Made by a program: the position numbers and the translations under genes
Assembly: GCA_039030335.1 (NCBI GenBank)
Contig: JBCCEJ010000052.1
Span: 1-43,475, forward strand
Direction of reading: 5' to 3'
Length of the DNA stretch: 43,475 bases
Source: JBCCEJ01 sp039030335
GTDB lineage: Bacteria; Pseudomonadota; Gammaproteobacteria; HK1
The notes under the pieces: model-generated
Databases searched by the model: none
Told to the model about the DNA's origin: nothing
Seen by the model: only the letters and a program-made list of their open reading frames with translations
In this document: piece by piece, positions 7,974-16,525 of the stretch
Layout: every line of letters starts with the position of its first letter
Numbering within the stretch: the stretch's first letter is position 1

Positions 7974-8552
7974 ATGGTCGGCTGCTGTACCTGGATGGCC
8001 CGCATCGAGCGGTTTGCTCCGGCTAGCGGGACCAAGACCGTGGTGAACGCGGCTCTCGCCATGCTCGGTCTGTTCGGTGCGGCAGGGATCGGTCTCGCCC
8101 TGCTGTCGCAACGCTCGCCGCGCGACACGCAGACGCTCGTCGCGCGGATCGACGCGGTGTTACCGCAGACGCAGTGTGCGCAGTGCGGTTACCCAGGCTG
8201 CGCACCCTATGCCGAGGCCATCGCCTTGGGTGAGGCCGACATCAACCGCTGCCCGCCCGGCGGGCCTGAGACTATCGTCGTGTTGGCTGAGTTATTGGGC
8301 GCCGAGTCAATCGCGCTGGCTGCCGATGTACCGGCGACGGTGCCGCCACAGATCGCCCTGATCGACGAAGCCGCGTGCGTCGGTTGCGCGCTCTGCCTGC
8401 CGGCATGCCCCGTCGATGCGATCATCGGTGCGCCGCGACTCATGCACACCGTCGTGTCTGACGAATGCACCGGGTGCGAACTGTGCCTGCCGCCATGCCC
8501 GGTCGATTGCATCGAGCTGCGTCCGTTGCCGTCACCGGAACGTGCGTGGTGA
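7974..8552 (+). CDS. rsxB: Electron transport complex subunit RsxB (RnfB)
   Basis: RsxB is the membrane-anchored polyferredoxin of the Rsx/Rnf complex. After an N-terminal helix (about residues 23-46) comes the 4Fe-4S domain with CAQCGYPGC and INRCPPGG, then two ferredoxin motifs, CVGCALCLPACP and CTGCELCLPPCP. The longest frame from the ATG at 7974 gives 192 residues. Comparison with E. coli RsxB favours a later start, the GTG at 8040 (170 residues), because the helix would then sit at the N terminus; neither start has a strong ribosome site. The C-terminal tail is shorter than in E. coli. The stop overlaps the rsxC start (TGATG). Confidence 0.93.
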   Translation: MVGCCTWMARIERFAPASGTKTVVNAALAMLGLFGAAGIGLALLSQRSPRDTQTLVARIDAVLPQTQCAQCGYPGCAPYAEAIALGEADINRCPPGGPETIVVLAELLGAESIALAADVPATVPPQIALIDEAACVGCALCLPACPVDAIIGAPRLMHTVVSDECTGCELCLPPCPVDCIELRPLPSPERAW

Positions 8553-9994
8553 TGCGACCGTGGCTACAGACGCTGCCGGCAGCGGCGTTTCCGGAACAGG
8601 TTTTCCCGCCCATGCCGGGTCGCCTGGTCTACGCCGTCACTGCCGGAGAGCGCGCCGACCTGGAAGTCGGCAGGCATTACGCAGCGGGGACGGCCCTGTG
8701 CGCAGCGGGTCAACCGCAGTTCCTGCCGCTCGCCGCACGGCTAATTTGCGTCAGCACGGAAACACTCGTGTTCGCTCCCGAGGCGTCTCACCCAACCGGC
8801 CCGGAACCGGCGTCGTTGCCCGTGCCGCCAGCCCCGATGCGCGTCCGGATGGTTCGGCCAGGCATCGAAGATCTCATCGAGCGGGCGCGCACTTTCGGCA
8901 TCGCCGGCCACGGTGGTGCGGGATTCCCACTTTGGAAAAAGCTCGAAGGCGCGCAGGCGCGCTCTCCATCGATCCTGGTCGTCAATGCGGTCGAATGCGA
9001 ACCTGGTCTGGCCGGTGATGGCGCATTGCTGGCGCTGGAACCCGAACGGGTCGCGCGCGGCTTCGAAGCGCTGGTACACGTGTATTCGCCCCAGCGGGCA
9101 TTGCTTGCTGCACACACCTCGGAGCCCGCTCGACGGCTCGGCTGCGAAGCGCTGGTAGTGCCAGGGGGATATCCTGCGGGCGACGAGCGCCAGATCTGCC
9201 GGCAGCTCGGGCGCCCCCTTGGTTACCGGGAGCGTTCGCTTGACGCCGGCGTCCTGATGCTCAACGTAGGCACGGTGGCTGCGCTTGGCGATGCGCTGGA
9301 CGGTATCGCGCCAAACCGGCGTTTCGTAACCGTGCATGGACCGGCCGTCGCGCGACCGTCCGTACTGCCCGCATGGTTGGGTACACCCTTGAACGACGTC
9401 TTGGAAGCCGCGGCCATGAACACCGCGTTGGCCGATGATCGCGGTGGGTCATTGGGCCTGCGCGTAGGTGGCCTGATGATGGGGACAGACGTTGCGCCCG
9501 CGCAATGGCGCGCAGATGAAGATGCGATCTCGCGGCAGATCGGAGTGGCGCAGTCCACGACCGGCCTCTATCTGCGGGAGCGGCTCGACGCCTCGCCCGC
9601 GCAGCCTTGCATCAATTGTCAGCGCTGCGATGCGGTTTGCCCGCAACATCTTCCGGTCGCCCGGCTATGGCAGGCACTGGACCGTCAGGATGCTCAGGCG
9701 ACAGCGCCGTTGCTGGACGGCTGCAATCAGTGCCGGTGCTGCGACCTGGTTTGCCCGAGTGGTATCGGCCTGGCCGACGCCTTTGGCGCCGCGCGCCTCG
9801 AGGTTGGCGAGCAAGCACGTGCAGCGGCGCTCGCCAACTGGTACGCGGGCCGTTATCAGGCGCATCAGCGCCGGGAACAGGAGCGCAATGCGGCGCGCGA
9901 GCGCCGGCGTGAGCGACGGGACGGATCTGCACGCCCGCAACTCGCAGATCTGTTGAAAGCCGGACGCCGACGGCGCCGCCGGCCCGGCGTTTGA
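8552..9994 (+). CDS. rsxC: Electron transport complex subunit RsxC (RnfC)
   Basis: RsxC is the peripheral NADH- and FMN-binding subunit of the complex. The ATG at 8552 overlaps the rsxB stop and gives 480 residues. The NuoF-like core is clear: GHGGAGFPLWKKL followed by NAVECEPGLAGDGALL. Two ferredoxin motifs follow, CINCQRCDAVCP and CNQCRCCDLVCP. The N-terminal barrel domain (about residues 1-100) is divergent from the usual RsxC sequence, and the long Ala/Lys-rich repeat tail of E. coli RsxC is absent. Instead the protein ends in an Arg-rich tail. The stop lies 20 nt before the chosen rsxD start. Confidence 0.93.
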   Translation: MRPWLQTLPAAAFPEQVFPPMPGRLVYAVTAGERADLEVGRHYAAGTALCAAGQPQFLPLAARLICVSTETLVFAPEASHPTGPEPASLPVPPAPMRVRMVRPGIEDLIERARTFGIAGHGGAGFPLWKKLEGAQARSPSILVVNAVECEPGLAGDGALLALEPERVARGFEALVHVYSPQRALLAAHTSEPARRLGCEALVVPGGYPAGDERQICRQLGRPLGYRERSLDAGVLMLNVGTVAALGDALDGIAPNRRFVTVHGPAVARPSVLPAWLGTPLNDVLEAAAMNTALADDRGGSLGLRVGGLMMGTDVAPAQWRADEDAISRQIGVAQSTTGLYLRERLDASPAQPCINCQRCDAVCPQHLPVARLWQALDRQDAQATAPLLDGCNQCRCCDLVCPSGIGLADAFGAARLEVGEQARAAALANWYAGRYQAHQRREQERNAARERRRERRDGSARPQLADLLKAGRRRRRRPGV

Positions 9995-10014
9995 GCCCGT
10001 GGCAGGGCAACCAG

Positions 10015-10989
10015 ATGCCAGGGTTTATCCAAAGGGCACCCGCGACGACACCCAGCATAGGGAGTCTGATGCTGCCGCTGCTGCTGGCCCTGGTGCCCGT
10101 CGCGATCCTGCAGACCTGGCTGTTCGGCGTGCGCGTCCTGCTGCTACTTGTGGCCGCGGTAGGCGTCGCGGTCGTGACCGAGGCGGTGATCCTGTATTTC
10201 AGGGGTCGGGCGGTTGGCCCGGCCTTACGGGACGGCAGCGCGGCGGTCGCGGGCGCGCTGCTCGGCCTGGCAGTTGCCCCTGGGCTCGCTCTGTGGCAGC
10301 TCGCCCTCGGCACGATTTTCGCGGTCGCGGCCGCCAAGCACGCATATGGGGGCATCGGACGCAATCCGTTCAATCCGGCCATGGCCGGCTATGCGTTCCT
10401 GCTGGTCTCATTCCCGGCCGAGCTGGCCGTATGGCCGGCGACCATGGACGGCCTGAGCGGCGCTACGCCGCTGGATACGGCGCATGCGCTGGCCCGCGGC
10501 GCCGAGGTGCCCGACGTCACGACCCCGGGGCAAACGAGCCGGGTGTGGACGCACCCTCAGAGCAGCGCGGCAGCAGCCTTCGCGTGGCTGAACATCGCCT
10601 GGCTGGCTGGCGGTTGCCTGCTCGTGAAACTCGGCATCATCCACTGGCGCATGCCGACCGCCGTGTTGCTCGGGATCGGTGTGGCTGCCTGGGTCGCGTC
10701 GATGACCGGGGGCACCGCGCCGTTCTGGCAGCACTGGTTCACGGGCGCCAGCATGGCGGCCGCTTTTTTCATCGCCACCGACCCTGTCTCCGCGCCCCGC
10801 TCGGTGCGGGCAGCGTGGCCATTCGGTTTACTGATCGGCATGGTGGTTGTCGTGATTCGCGAATACGGCGCCTATCCGGATGGGGTGGCGTTCGCGGTCC
10901 TGCTCGCGAACTGCATCGCGCCGCTGTTGGATCGGCTATATGGGCGCGGTGACCGATCCGACCTGGGGAAGCCCGGAGACGCGCCGTGA
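10015..10989 (+). CDS. rsxD: Electron transport complex subunit RsxD (RnfD)
   Basis: RsxD is a polytopic membrane subunit of the Rsx/Rnf complex that carries covalent FMN. The ATG at 10015 gives 324 residues and about the same N-terminal length as E. coli before the first helix (LMLPLLLALVP). A TTG at 9991, overlapping the rsxC stop, would add eight residues. The FMN-attachment region GLSGATPLDT is present, with the flavinylated Thr in SGAT. Conserved stretches include KHAYGGIGRNPFNPAM, NIAWLAGG and YPDGVAFAVLLAN. The stop overlaps the GTG of rsxG. Confidence 0.93.
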   Translation: MPGFIQRAPATTPSIGSLMLPLLLALVPVAILQTWLFGVRVLLLLVAAVGVAVVTEAVILYFRGRAVGPALRDGSAAVAGALLGLAVAPGLALWQLALGTIFAVAAAKHAYGGIGRNPFNPAMAGYAFLLVSFPAELAVWPATMDGLSGATPLDTAHALARGAEVPDVTTPGQTSRVWTHPQSSAAAAFAWLNIAWLAGGCLLVKLGIIHWRMPTAVLLGIGVAAWVASMTGGTAPFWQHWFTGASMAAAFFIATDPVSAPRSVRAAWPFGLLIGMVVVVIREYGAYPDGVAFAVLLANCIAPLLDRLYGRGDRSDLGKPGDAP

Positions 10990-11645
10990 GCGGTCCCGGA
11001 AACTGGCAGGCTGCGGTGCGCTCCGGTCTGCAACTCGGAGGCCTGGCGGGGCTGGCTGCGCTACTGATAGGTGCAGTGGATCACTGGACTCAGGCGGGGC
11101 GTGATGCAAATCGGCTGGCCGCCGCGAATGCGCGGCTCGAGGCACTGTGGCCTGGCTCGTCGCGGGCGTGGGACCCGGGTTTCCAGAGCGTTGCCGGCAT
11201 GCCGCGGGTGAGCGTCGTGACCGGCACGGCACCGTCTCCGGACGCGCCGCACGTCTACCTGAACTGGCCGGCTCCGAATGGGTACGCAGGTCGTATGCAG
11301 ATCGCCGTCGCTTTCCGACAAGTGCCAGATGCACCCCGGCCGGTCGTATATGCGGTCGCCGTGTTGACGCACCAGGAGACCCCGGGGCTTGGCGACCGGA
11401 TAGAACGTCGGCGTTCGCCGTGGCTCAACCAGTTCACGGGCCTGCATGCACCTGCTGCCGCGAGGCTGCGAGCGGATGGCGGTGAGATCGATGCGCTGAG
11501 CGGTGCAACGATTACCGCTCGAGCCGTCGCGGAAGCGGTCAGTCACGCGATGCGGATACATCACACGCGATCCGCGCGGCCGCCTTTCACCGGCAAGCCA
11601 TCACCGCAAAAACGGCCGCCCAGCGAGCCGGAGAAGCGACCGTGA
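10986..11645 (+). CDS. rsxG: Electron transport complex subunit RsxG (RnfG)
   Basis: RsxG is the periplasmic FMN-binding subunit, anchored by one N-terminal helix (about residues 15-32). The GTG at 10986 overlaps the rsxD stop by four bases. The FMN domain shows the flavin-attachment motif DALSGATITARAV near residue 169, with Thr as the acceptor, and the conserved ETPGLGD near 130. Its length of 219 residues is normal (E. coli 206). A Pro/Lys-rich tail follows the domain. The stop overlaps the GTG of rsxE, so rsxD-G-E are probably translationally coupled. Confidence 0.92.
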   Translation: MSGPGNWQAAVRSGLQLGGLAGLAALLIGAVDHWTQAGRDANRLAAANARLEALWPGSSRAWDPGFQSVAGMPRVSVVTGTAPSPDAPHVYLNWPAPNGYAGRMQIAVAFRQVPDAPRPVVYAVAVLTHQETPGLGDRIERRRSPWLNQFTGLHAPAAARLRADGGEIDALSGATITARAVAEAVSHAMRIHHTRSARPPFTGKPSPQKRPPSEPEKRP

Positions 11646-12394
11646 TAGACCCGCAGGCGCGTGAACCCGACGCAGGCCAAACGCTGGCTGCGAACGCCGA
11701 AGCTGGGGGACCGGACGTTCAGCAAGGAACGCCGCCGCCAGCCGTGGATGGGGTGGAGGGCTTTCCGACCAGCAACTGGGCGCAAGGCCTCTGGTTTCAG
11801 AACCCGGTGCTGGTCATGCTCCTCGGGCTTTGCCCGCTGCTGGCTGTCAGTACGACCGTGGTGTCGGCGACCGTGCTGGGCATCGCTACGCTGGTCACGC
11901 TGACTCTATCGAATGTCACGATAAGCGCCGTGCGTGCCTGGATTCCCGGCGATCTGCGGCTGCCGGTGTTCGTTGCCGTGGTCGCGACGGCCGTAACACT
12001 GGTCGACATGACGCTGATGTCGATCGCCTATGAGCTGCATCGCGAAGTCGGGCTGTTCATTCCGCTGATCGTCACCAATTGCACCGTCCTCGCGCGGGCT
12101 GAGGCATTTGCGGCCCGAAACCCGGTAGCGGACGCGTTTCGCGACGGCTGGTCGATGGGAGCGGGGTTCGCCGCCGCCATCATTGCACTCGGCACGCTGA
12201 GAGAGGTTCTGGGACACGGCAGTATCGGCCGCGATGTCGAACTGCTGCTCGGACCAGCGGCTGCGGGCTGGAGCTGGCAGATTGGAGAACCAGGCACGGC
12301 GTTGTTGCTCGCCATTCTCCCTCCCGGTGCGTTCTTCGGGCTCGCGCTGCTGGCTCTCGGCAGCAACTGGATGCGCCAGCGGACAGGTTCTTGA
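11642..12394 (+). CDS. rsxE: Electron transport complex subunit RsxE (RnfE)
   Basis: RsxE is the six-helix partner of RsxA. The GTG at 11642 overlaps the rsxG stop and gives 250 residues. This includes a hydrophilic Ala/Pro-rich extension of about 38 residues that E. coli RsxE lacks. A GTG at 11753 would give the usual N terminus, but the overlap favours coupling at 11642. Family stretches are GLWFQNPVLVMLLGLCPLLAVS, broken here as GLWFQNPVLVM then LLGLCPLLAVS, FIPLIVTNCTVLARAEAFAARNP and GTLREVLGHG. nth, which follows rsxE in E. coli, is absent. Confidence 0.93.
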   Translation: MIDPQAREPDAGQTLAANAEAGGPDVQQGTPPPAVDGVEGFPTSNWAQGLWFQNPVLVMLLGLCPLLAVSTTVVSATVLGIATLVTLTLSNVTISAVRAWIPGDLRLPVFVAVVATAVTLVDMTLMSIAYELHREVGLFIPLIVTNCTVLARAEAFAARNPVADAFRDGWSMGAGFAAAIIALGTLREVLGHGSIGRDVELLLGPAAAGWSWQIGEPGTALLLAILPPGAFFGLALLALGSNWMRQRTGS

Positions 12395-12489
12395 GCAGGC
12401 GGGCGCGGGACCGCTCTAATCTGTCAAACGCCTGTCCTCCATCACAGATAGCACATGAACCACGCAAACCGGTGCGCCTGTTGAGACCC

Positions 12490-12498
12490 TGCTAGAGT
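12490..12498 (+). promoter_or_regulatory. Possible extended -10 promoter of the CHASE2 cyclase
   Basis: TGCTAGAGT has the TGn extension in front of a TAGAGT -10-like box, about 95 nt before the cyclase start. No good -35 box is visible at the usual distance, which extended -10 promoters can tolerate. It is the best candidate in the 198-nt gap after rsxE. The rest of that gap holds no gene. Confidence 0.25.
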
Positions 12499-12592
12499 TA
12501 TGGCGTGGAAGTCAGCCTGCACGGCGCTCGGCTCGGGCACGGCGCTCGGTCCGGGCGATTCCGGTGCGCTGTCCGAACGGTGTTGAGTCACG

Positions 12593-14839
12593 ATGTTGAG
12601 TCGGTTTGTCGAGCGATTGAAACGCCACGGTGTGCGCGTGGGGCTGGGCCTGATCGTAGTGCTGTTTTTCCTGGCGCACGTCAGTGGCTTCAACCGTGTC
12701 GACGCCATCGATCGACTCGAATATTTTGCGTATGACGCCCGGCTGCTGCTGGGCCTTCAACCCGAGAAGGACCAGCGTGTCGTCATCGTCGACATCGACG
12801 AACGCAGTTTGAGTGCGGAAGGTCGTTGGCCGTGGGGGCGGGATAAGGTCGCCAGGCTCATAACGCGCCTGTTCGAGGACTATCAGGCCGGCCTGGTTGG
12901 ATTCGACGTGGTGTTTGCGGAACCAGATGAGAGCTCTGGTCTGGGCGTGCTGGAGCAGTTGGCGGCCGGTAGCCTGCAGGGCAACGAGCAGTTCCGCGCG
13001 GCGTTGGACGGGCTGCGCCCCAACCTGCAACACGACGTGGTGCTGGCCAGGACACTGGCTAAATATCCGGTCGTATTGGGGTATTACTTCAGCGAAACCC
13101 AGCAAGCTGAACAACTCCAGATCGGCAAGCTGCCGCAGCCAGCATTCGGGGCGAAACACTTCGAAGGACGCAAGATCCCGTTCATGAGCGCCAACGGTTA
13201 CGGCGCCAATCTGAACATTCTGCAAGACGCCGCGCTGGGTGCCGGACACTTCAACCCTTATGTCGATGAAGACGGTGTCGTGCGCAAAGTACCGATGCTC
13301 TACAAGTACAAGGGCGATTTCTATGAATCGCTTTCACTTGCGATGGCTCGACTGGCACTGAACGAAAAGCAGATTATTGCTGGCTTTCCCGAGGACTCGC
13401 GACCAGGGTCCACGTATCAGGGTATGGAGTGGCTGGAAGTCGGGCCGCGCCAGATTCCGGTCGACGAGAGGGTGAGGGCGCTGGTGCCGTACCGCGGTCG
13501 TCAGGGCAGTTTTACTTACGTATCGGCCACTGATGTGCTCAACGGCACCGCGGATAAAACAGCGTTCGAGCGTCGCATCGTGCTGGTCGGTACGTCCGCG
13601 CCCGGGTTGCAGGATTTGCGCTCGACACCAGTCGACGAGGTTTACCCGGGGGTAGAAATTCACGCCAATCTGATAGCCGGCATCATCGACGACCGCATCA
13701 TGGAAGACCCGGCCTATACGCTTGGGGCAGAGTTCATCGTCACCCTCCTGACCGGTCTCATCATGGCCGTTGCTATTCCGTTGCTGTCGCCGCTGCTGGC
13801 CACCTTTGGAACATTGCTGCTGCTGACAGGGATCGTCGTCGTCAACATCTTCATCTGGCGCAATGCGGGCATGGTGTTCGAGCTTTCGAGCGGCGTGCTG
13901 ATGATCCTCGTCATGTTCCTGCTGAACATGTCCTACGGTTATTTTGTCGAATCGCGCGGCAAGCGGCAGCTCGCGGGCCTGTTCGGTCAATATGTTCCGC
14001 CGGAACTGGTCGACGAGATGTCCGTCGACCCGGCGCACTACTCGATGGAAGCCGAGAGCCGTGAGATGACCGTACTGTTCACGGACGTACGGGGATTCAC
14101 AACCATCTCCGAGGGGCTCGATCCAAAGGAACTCTCAGCTCTGATGAACGAATTCCTGACGCCGATGACAGACATCATCCACCGTCGTCGCGGGACTATC
14201 GACAAGTACATGGGCGACGCGATCATGTGCTTCTGGGGCGCGCCGCTGCGCGACCGCGATCACGCCCGCCACGCGACCGAGGCGGCCCTGGAAATGGTCG
14301 AAGCCGTGCGTGCCCTCGGGCCGGCATTCAAAGAGCGCGGCTGGCCGGAAGTGCGTATCGGAGTCGGCGTAAACACCGGCGAGATGAGTGTCGGCAACAT
14401 GGGTTCGGAATTCCGCCTCGCCTACACGGTGCTGGGTGACGCCGTGAATCTCGGTTCGCGTCTAGAGGGGCAGACCAAGAACTACGGGGTCGAGGTCATC
14501 GTCAGCGAGACGACAAAGGCGGAACTGCCCGACCACGCCTTCCTGGAACTCGACCGGATCATCGTGAAAGGCAAGGATGAGCCCGTCACGGTGTACGAGC
14601 CGTTGGGACCCAAGGAACAGCTGACCGAGCAGCAGCGCAAAGAGATCCGCCAGTACCGCGACGCCTTGAAGTTGTACCGGGCGCAGTCGTGGGACCAGGC
14701 GGAGATCCAGTTCCTGAACCTCGACAATCTGTATCCCGACCGTCGTCTGTACGCCCTCTACGTTGAGCGAATCCAGCTGTTTCGCGCCGATCCCCCGGGC
14801 GACGGTTGGGATGGTGCTTTCCGGCTGACGACGAAATAG
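12593..14839 (+). CDS. CHASE2-domain class III adenylate cyclase
   Basis: This 748-residue membrane protein makes a cyclic nucleotide, probably cAMP. An N-terminal helix (about 15-31) leads into an extracytoplasmic CHASE2 sensor (about 35-370). Three helices follow (about 380-450), then a cytosolic class III cyclase domain (about 488-665). Metal Asp residues are D498 (LFTDVRGF) and D542 (MGDAI). Lys538 and Thr612 occupy the base-selecting positions, a class IIIb pattern consistent with ATP. Asn619 and Arg623 are the transition-state pair, so the enzyme should be active. A short helical, possibly TPR-like tail follows. It converges on an operon whose kinase has the same sensor type. Confidence 0.9.
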   Translation: MLSRFVERLKRHGVRVGLGLIVVLFFLAHVSGFNRVDAIDRLEYFAYDARLLLGLQPEKDQRVVIVDIDERSLSAEGRWPWGRDKVARLITRLFEDYQAGLVGFDVVFAEPDESSGLGVLEQLAAGSLQGNEQFRAALDGLRPNLQHDVVLARTLAKYPVVLGYYFSETQQAEQLQIGKLPQPAFGAKHFEGRKIPFMSANGYGANLNILQDAALGAGHFNPYVDEDGVVRKVPMLYKYKGDFYESLSLAMARLALNEKQIIAGFPEDSRPGSTYQGMEWLEVGPRQIPVDERVRALVPYRGRQGSFTYVSATDVLNGTADKTAFERRIVLVGTSAPGLQDLRSTPVDEVYPGVEIHANLIAGIIDDRIMEDPAYTLGAEFIVTLLTGLIMAVAIPLLSPLLATFGTLLLLTGIVVVNIFIWRNAGMVFELSSGVLMILVMFLLNMSYGYFVESRGKRQLAGLFGQYVPPELVDEMSVDPAHYSMEAESREMTVLFTDVRGFTTISEGLDPKELSALMNEFLTPMTDIIHRRRGTIDKYMGDAIMCFWGAPLRDRDHARHATEAALEMVEAVRALGPAFKERGWPEVRIGVGVNTGEMSVGNMGSEFRLAYTVLGDAVNLGSRLEGQTKNYGVEVIVSETTKAELPDHAFLELDRIIVKGKDEPVTVYEPLGPKEQLTEQQRKEIRQYRDALKLYRAQSWDQAEIQFLNLDNLYPDRRLYALYVERIQLFRADPPGDGWDGAFRLTTK

Positions 14840-14910
14840 GCGGGCACTGCGGCGGCCCTGGCGCCTACAGTCCCTACCGCCGACCGCCGCGCTTTCTTCA
14901 CCCAATACGC

Positions 14911-14934
14911 AAACGGGCCCTTCCGGGCCCGTTT
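14911..14934. terminator. Bidirectional terminator hairpin
   Basis: A perfect 10-bp inverted repeat, AAACGGGCCC and GGGCCCGTTT, closes a TTCC loop. It sits between the convergent cyclase (stop 14839) and FHA gene (stop at 14963). The A/T ends of the arms give a short T run in both directions, so it can serve both transcripts. Confidence 0.85.
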
Positions 14935-14962
14935 CGCAGCGTTGTGTGGGCTCTCGGCCCGG

Positions 14963-15667
14963 CTAACTGCCGCTGCCCATCACGAAGTACTCCATCTTTA
15001 CGCCGGCCAGTTCGATCACGTCGTGATCCTGCAGAGCGTGCGCCTGCGCACCAATAGACTGGCCGTTCACGACGGGTTCAGACCCTTCGACGTGCGTAAT
15101 GAAGTAGCCCTGCGGGCGCCGCGTGATCACTGCCACCTGGACACCGGGACGCCCCAGGGTGATCAGCGCCTTGCGCAATTCCAGTTCTTTTCCGGCCCCG
15201 GGGCCGCTCAGAACCTGGATCTTGCCGAGCGGCAATTCGCCCTCGCTGGCCGCCTCGAATGGCTTGGCGGTGGCTGCCGCGTTGTTGGCGGCGTTGGCCG
15301 TGGCTGCAGCGGCGGCATGGCCCGCCATGCCGGGCCTGATGACCATCGTCTTCTCGAAGTCATCTTCGGTCGACGCCTCATCGTTGACGTACTTCAGCTC
15401 GTGTTTACCGATGCTGATGATGTCGCCATTCTTGAGCGCGTGCTTCTTGACCAGCTTGCCATTGACGAAGGTCCCGTTCGTACTGTCCAGGTCCTCCAGG
15501 AACGAATCACTCAGGATCGTGATAATCGCAGCGTGCTGGCCGCTCACTGCCAGGTTATCGACCTGAATATCGTTCTCTGGCTTGCGACCCAGCGTGATGC
15601 GCTCCTTGTTCAACGGGAACTCGCCCAACACGGACGAATTCAGGCTCAGTATCAACGATGCAGGCAT
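14963..15667 (-). CDS. Tandem FHA-domain protein
   Basis: This 234-residue cytosolic protein probably reads threonine phosphorylation made by the kinase two genes upstream. The first FHA domain (about residues 5-92) has the full phosphothreonine-binding set: LGR at 26-28, S42 and H45, and the STNGTFVNG loop at 62-70. The second (about 148-228) keeps the LGR turn and a NG loop but lacks the Ser/His pair, so it is probably degenerate. Between them, EKTMVI with Thr107 looks like a phosphorylation site, followed by an Ala-rich linker. It is the last gene of the kinase-phosphatase-FHA operon, 27 nt after the phosphatase stop. Confidence 0.88.
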   Translation of the reverse strand: MPASLILSLNSSVLGEFPLNKERITLGRKPENDIQVDNLAVSGQHAAIITILSDSFLEDLDSTNGTFVNGKLVKKHALKNGDIISIGKHELKYVNDEASTEDDFEKTMVIRPGMAGHAAAAATANAANNAAATAKPFEAASEGELPLGKIQVLSGPGAGKELELRKALITLGRPGVQVAVITRRPQGYFITHVEGSEPVVNGQSIGAQAHALQDHDVIELAGVKMEYFVMGSGS

Positions 15668-15694
15668 GACTAGTATGGTCCTGGCTGTACTAAA

Positions 15695-16525
15695 TCAAGA
15701 AAACCAATCAAAGAAACGCGAATACCAGCTGCGCTTCGAGGACGGGAACGGCTTCAACGCGCGCGCGAGCACGACGGAGACATTGTCTTTCCCGCCATTC
15801 GCGTTCGCCATCCGAACCAGTTCTGCAGCCACTGTATCGAGGTTCGTCGAGTGTTTTTCCAGGGTTGAATGAATTTCTTCGTCTTCGACCATGTCCGTTA
15901 AACCATCGGAGCATAGCAGGTAGACGTCACCGGGCAAGACTGCCTCTTCCTGAACATCGGGTACGACGGACCCTTCGATCCCCATCGCCCTGGTAACCAA
16001 ATTCTTGTTCAGAGACTGTTTGGCTTCTTCCGGTGTGTAGAAACCCTTGTCGATCAGCTCCTGCAACAGGGAATGATCGACGGTGATCTGCTCGAACGTA
16101 GAGGCGCGAAGCCGGTAGAGACGCGAATCTCCGACGTGCGCGATCGTCATCCGGTCATCATAAAACATTGCGGTGACCACCGTCGTCCCCATGCCCTGGC
16201 ACTGGGGTTGCGAAATCGCCGCCTTGTGGATCGTCTCGTTGGCGCGCGTTATCGCCTCGCGCACCAGCACGGATTCGCGCGCGAAACCTGAGTCCTCGTC
16301 CACGTCGCCGTGCTTTTTTATCTGCTTGAGGCCCTCGCGAACCTCTTCCATGATCGAGTTCACCGCCATCGCGCTGGCGACCTCACCGGCGCGATACCCG
16401 CCCATGCCGTCGGCCAGCACGGCCAGTCCGATGCCTGTATCGCTGCCGATGCTGTCTTCGTTGTGCGAACGTTTGCGCCCGACGTCGGACAGCCCGGTCA
16501 CTTCTAGCTTCCCGTCGAGATTCAT
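15695..16525 (-). CDS. PP2C-family serine/threonine phosphatase
   Basis: This 276-residue protein is a metal-dependent PPM/PP2C phosphatase, probably cytosolic, that should reverse the action of the adjacent kinase. Motifs in order are SHNED (D24), the metal-binding ADGMGGYRAGE at about 38-48, a GTTVV strand, HVGDSRLY, CSDGLTDMV and KDNVSVVL near the C terminus. The ATG at 16525 overlaps the kinase stop (ATGA), so translation is probably coupled; an in-frame ATG ten codons upstream lies inside the kinase gene. No membrane segment is present. Confidence 0.93.
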   Translation of the reverse strand: MNLDGKLEVTGLSDVGRKRSHNEDSIGSDTGIGLAVLADGMGGYRAGEVASAMAVNSIMEEVREGLKQIKKHGDVDEDSGFARESVLVREAITRANETIHKAAISQPQCQGMGTTVVTAMFYDDRMTIAHVGDSRLYRLRASTFEQITVDHSLLQELIDKGFYTPEEAKQSLNKNLVTRAMGIEGSVVPDVQEEAVLPGDVYLLCSDGLTDMVEDEEIHSTLEKHSTNLDTVAAELVRMANANGGKDNVSVVLARALKPFPSSKRSWYSRFFDWFS

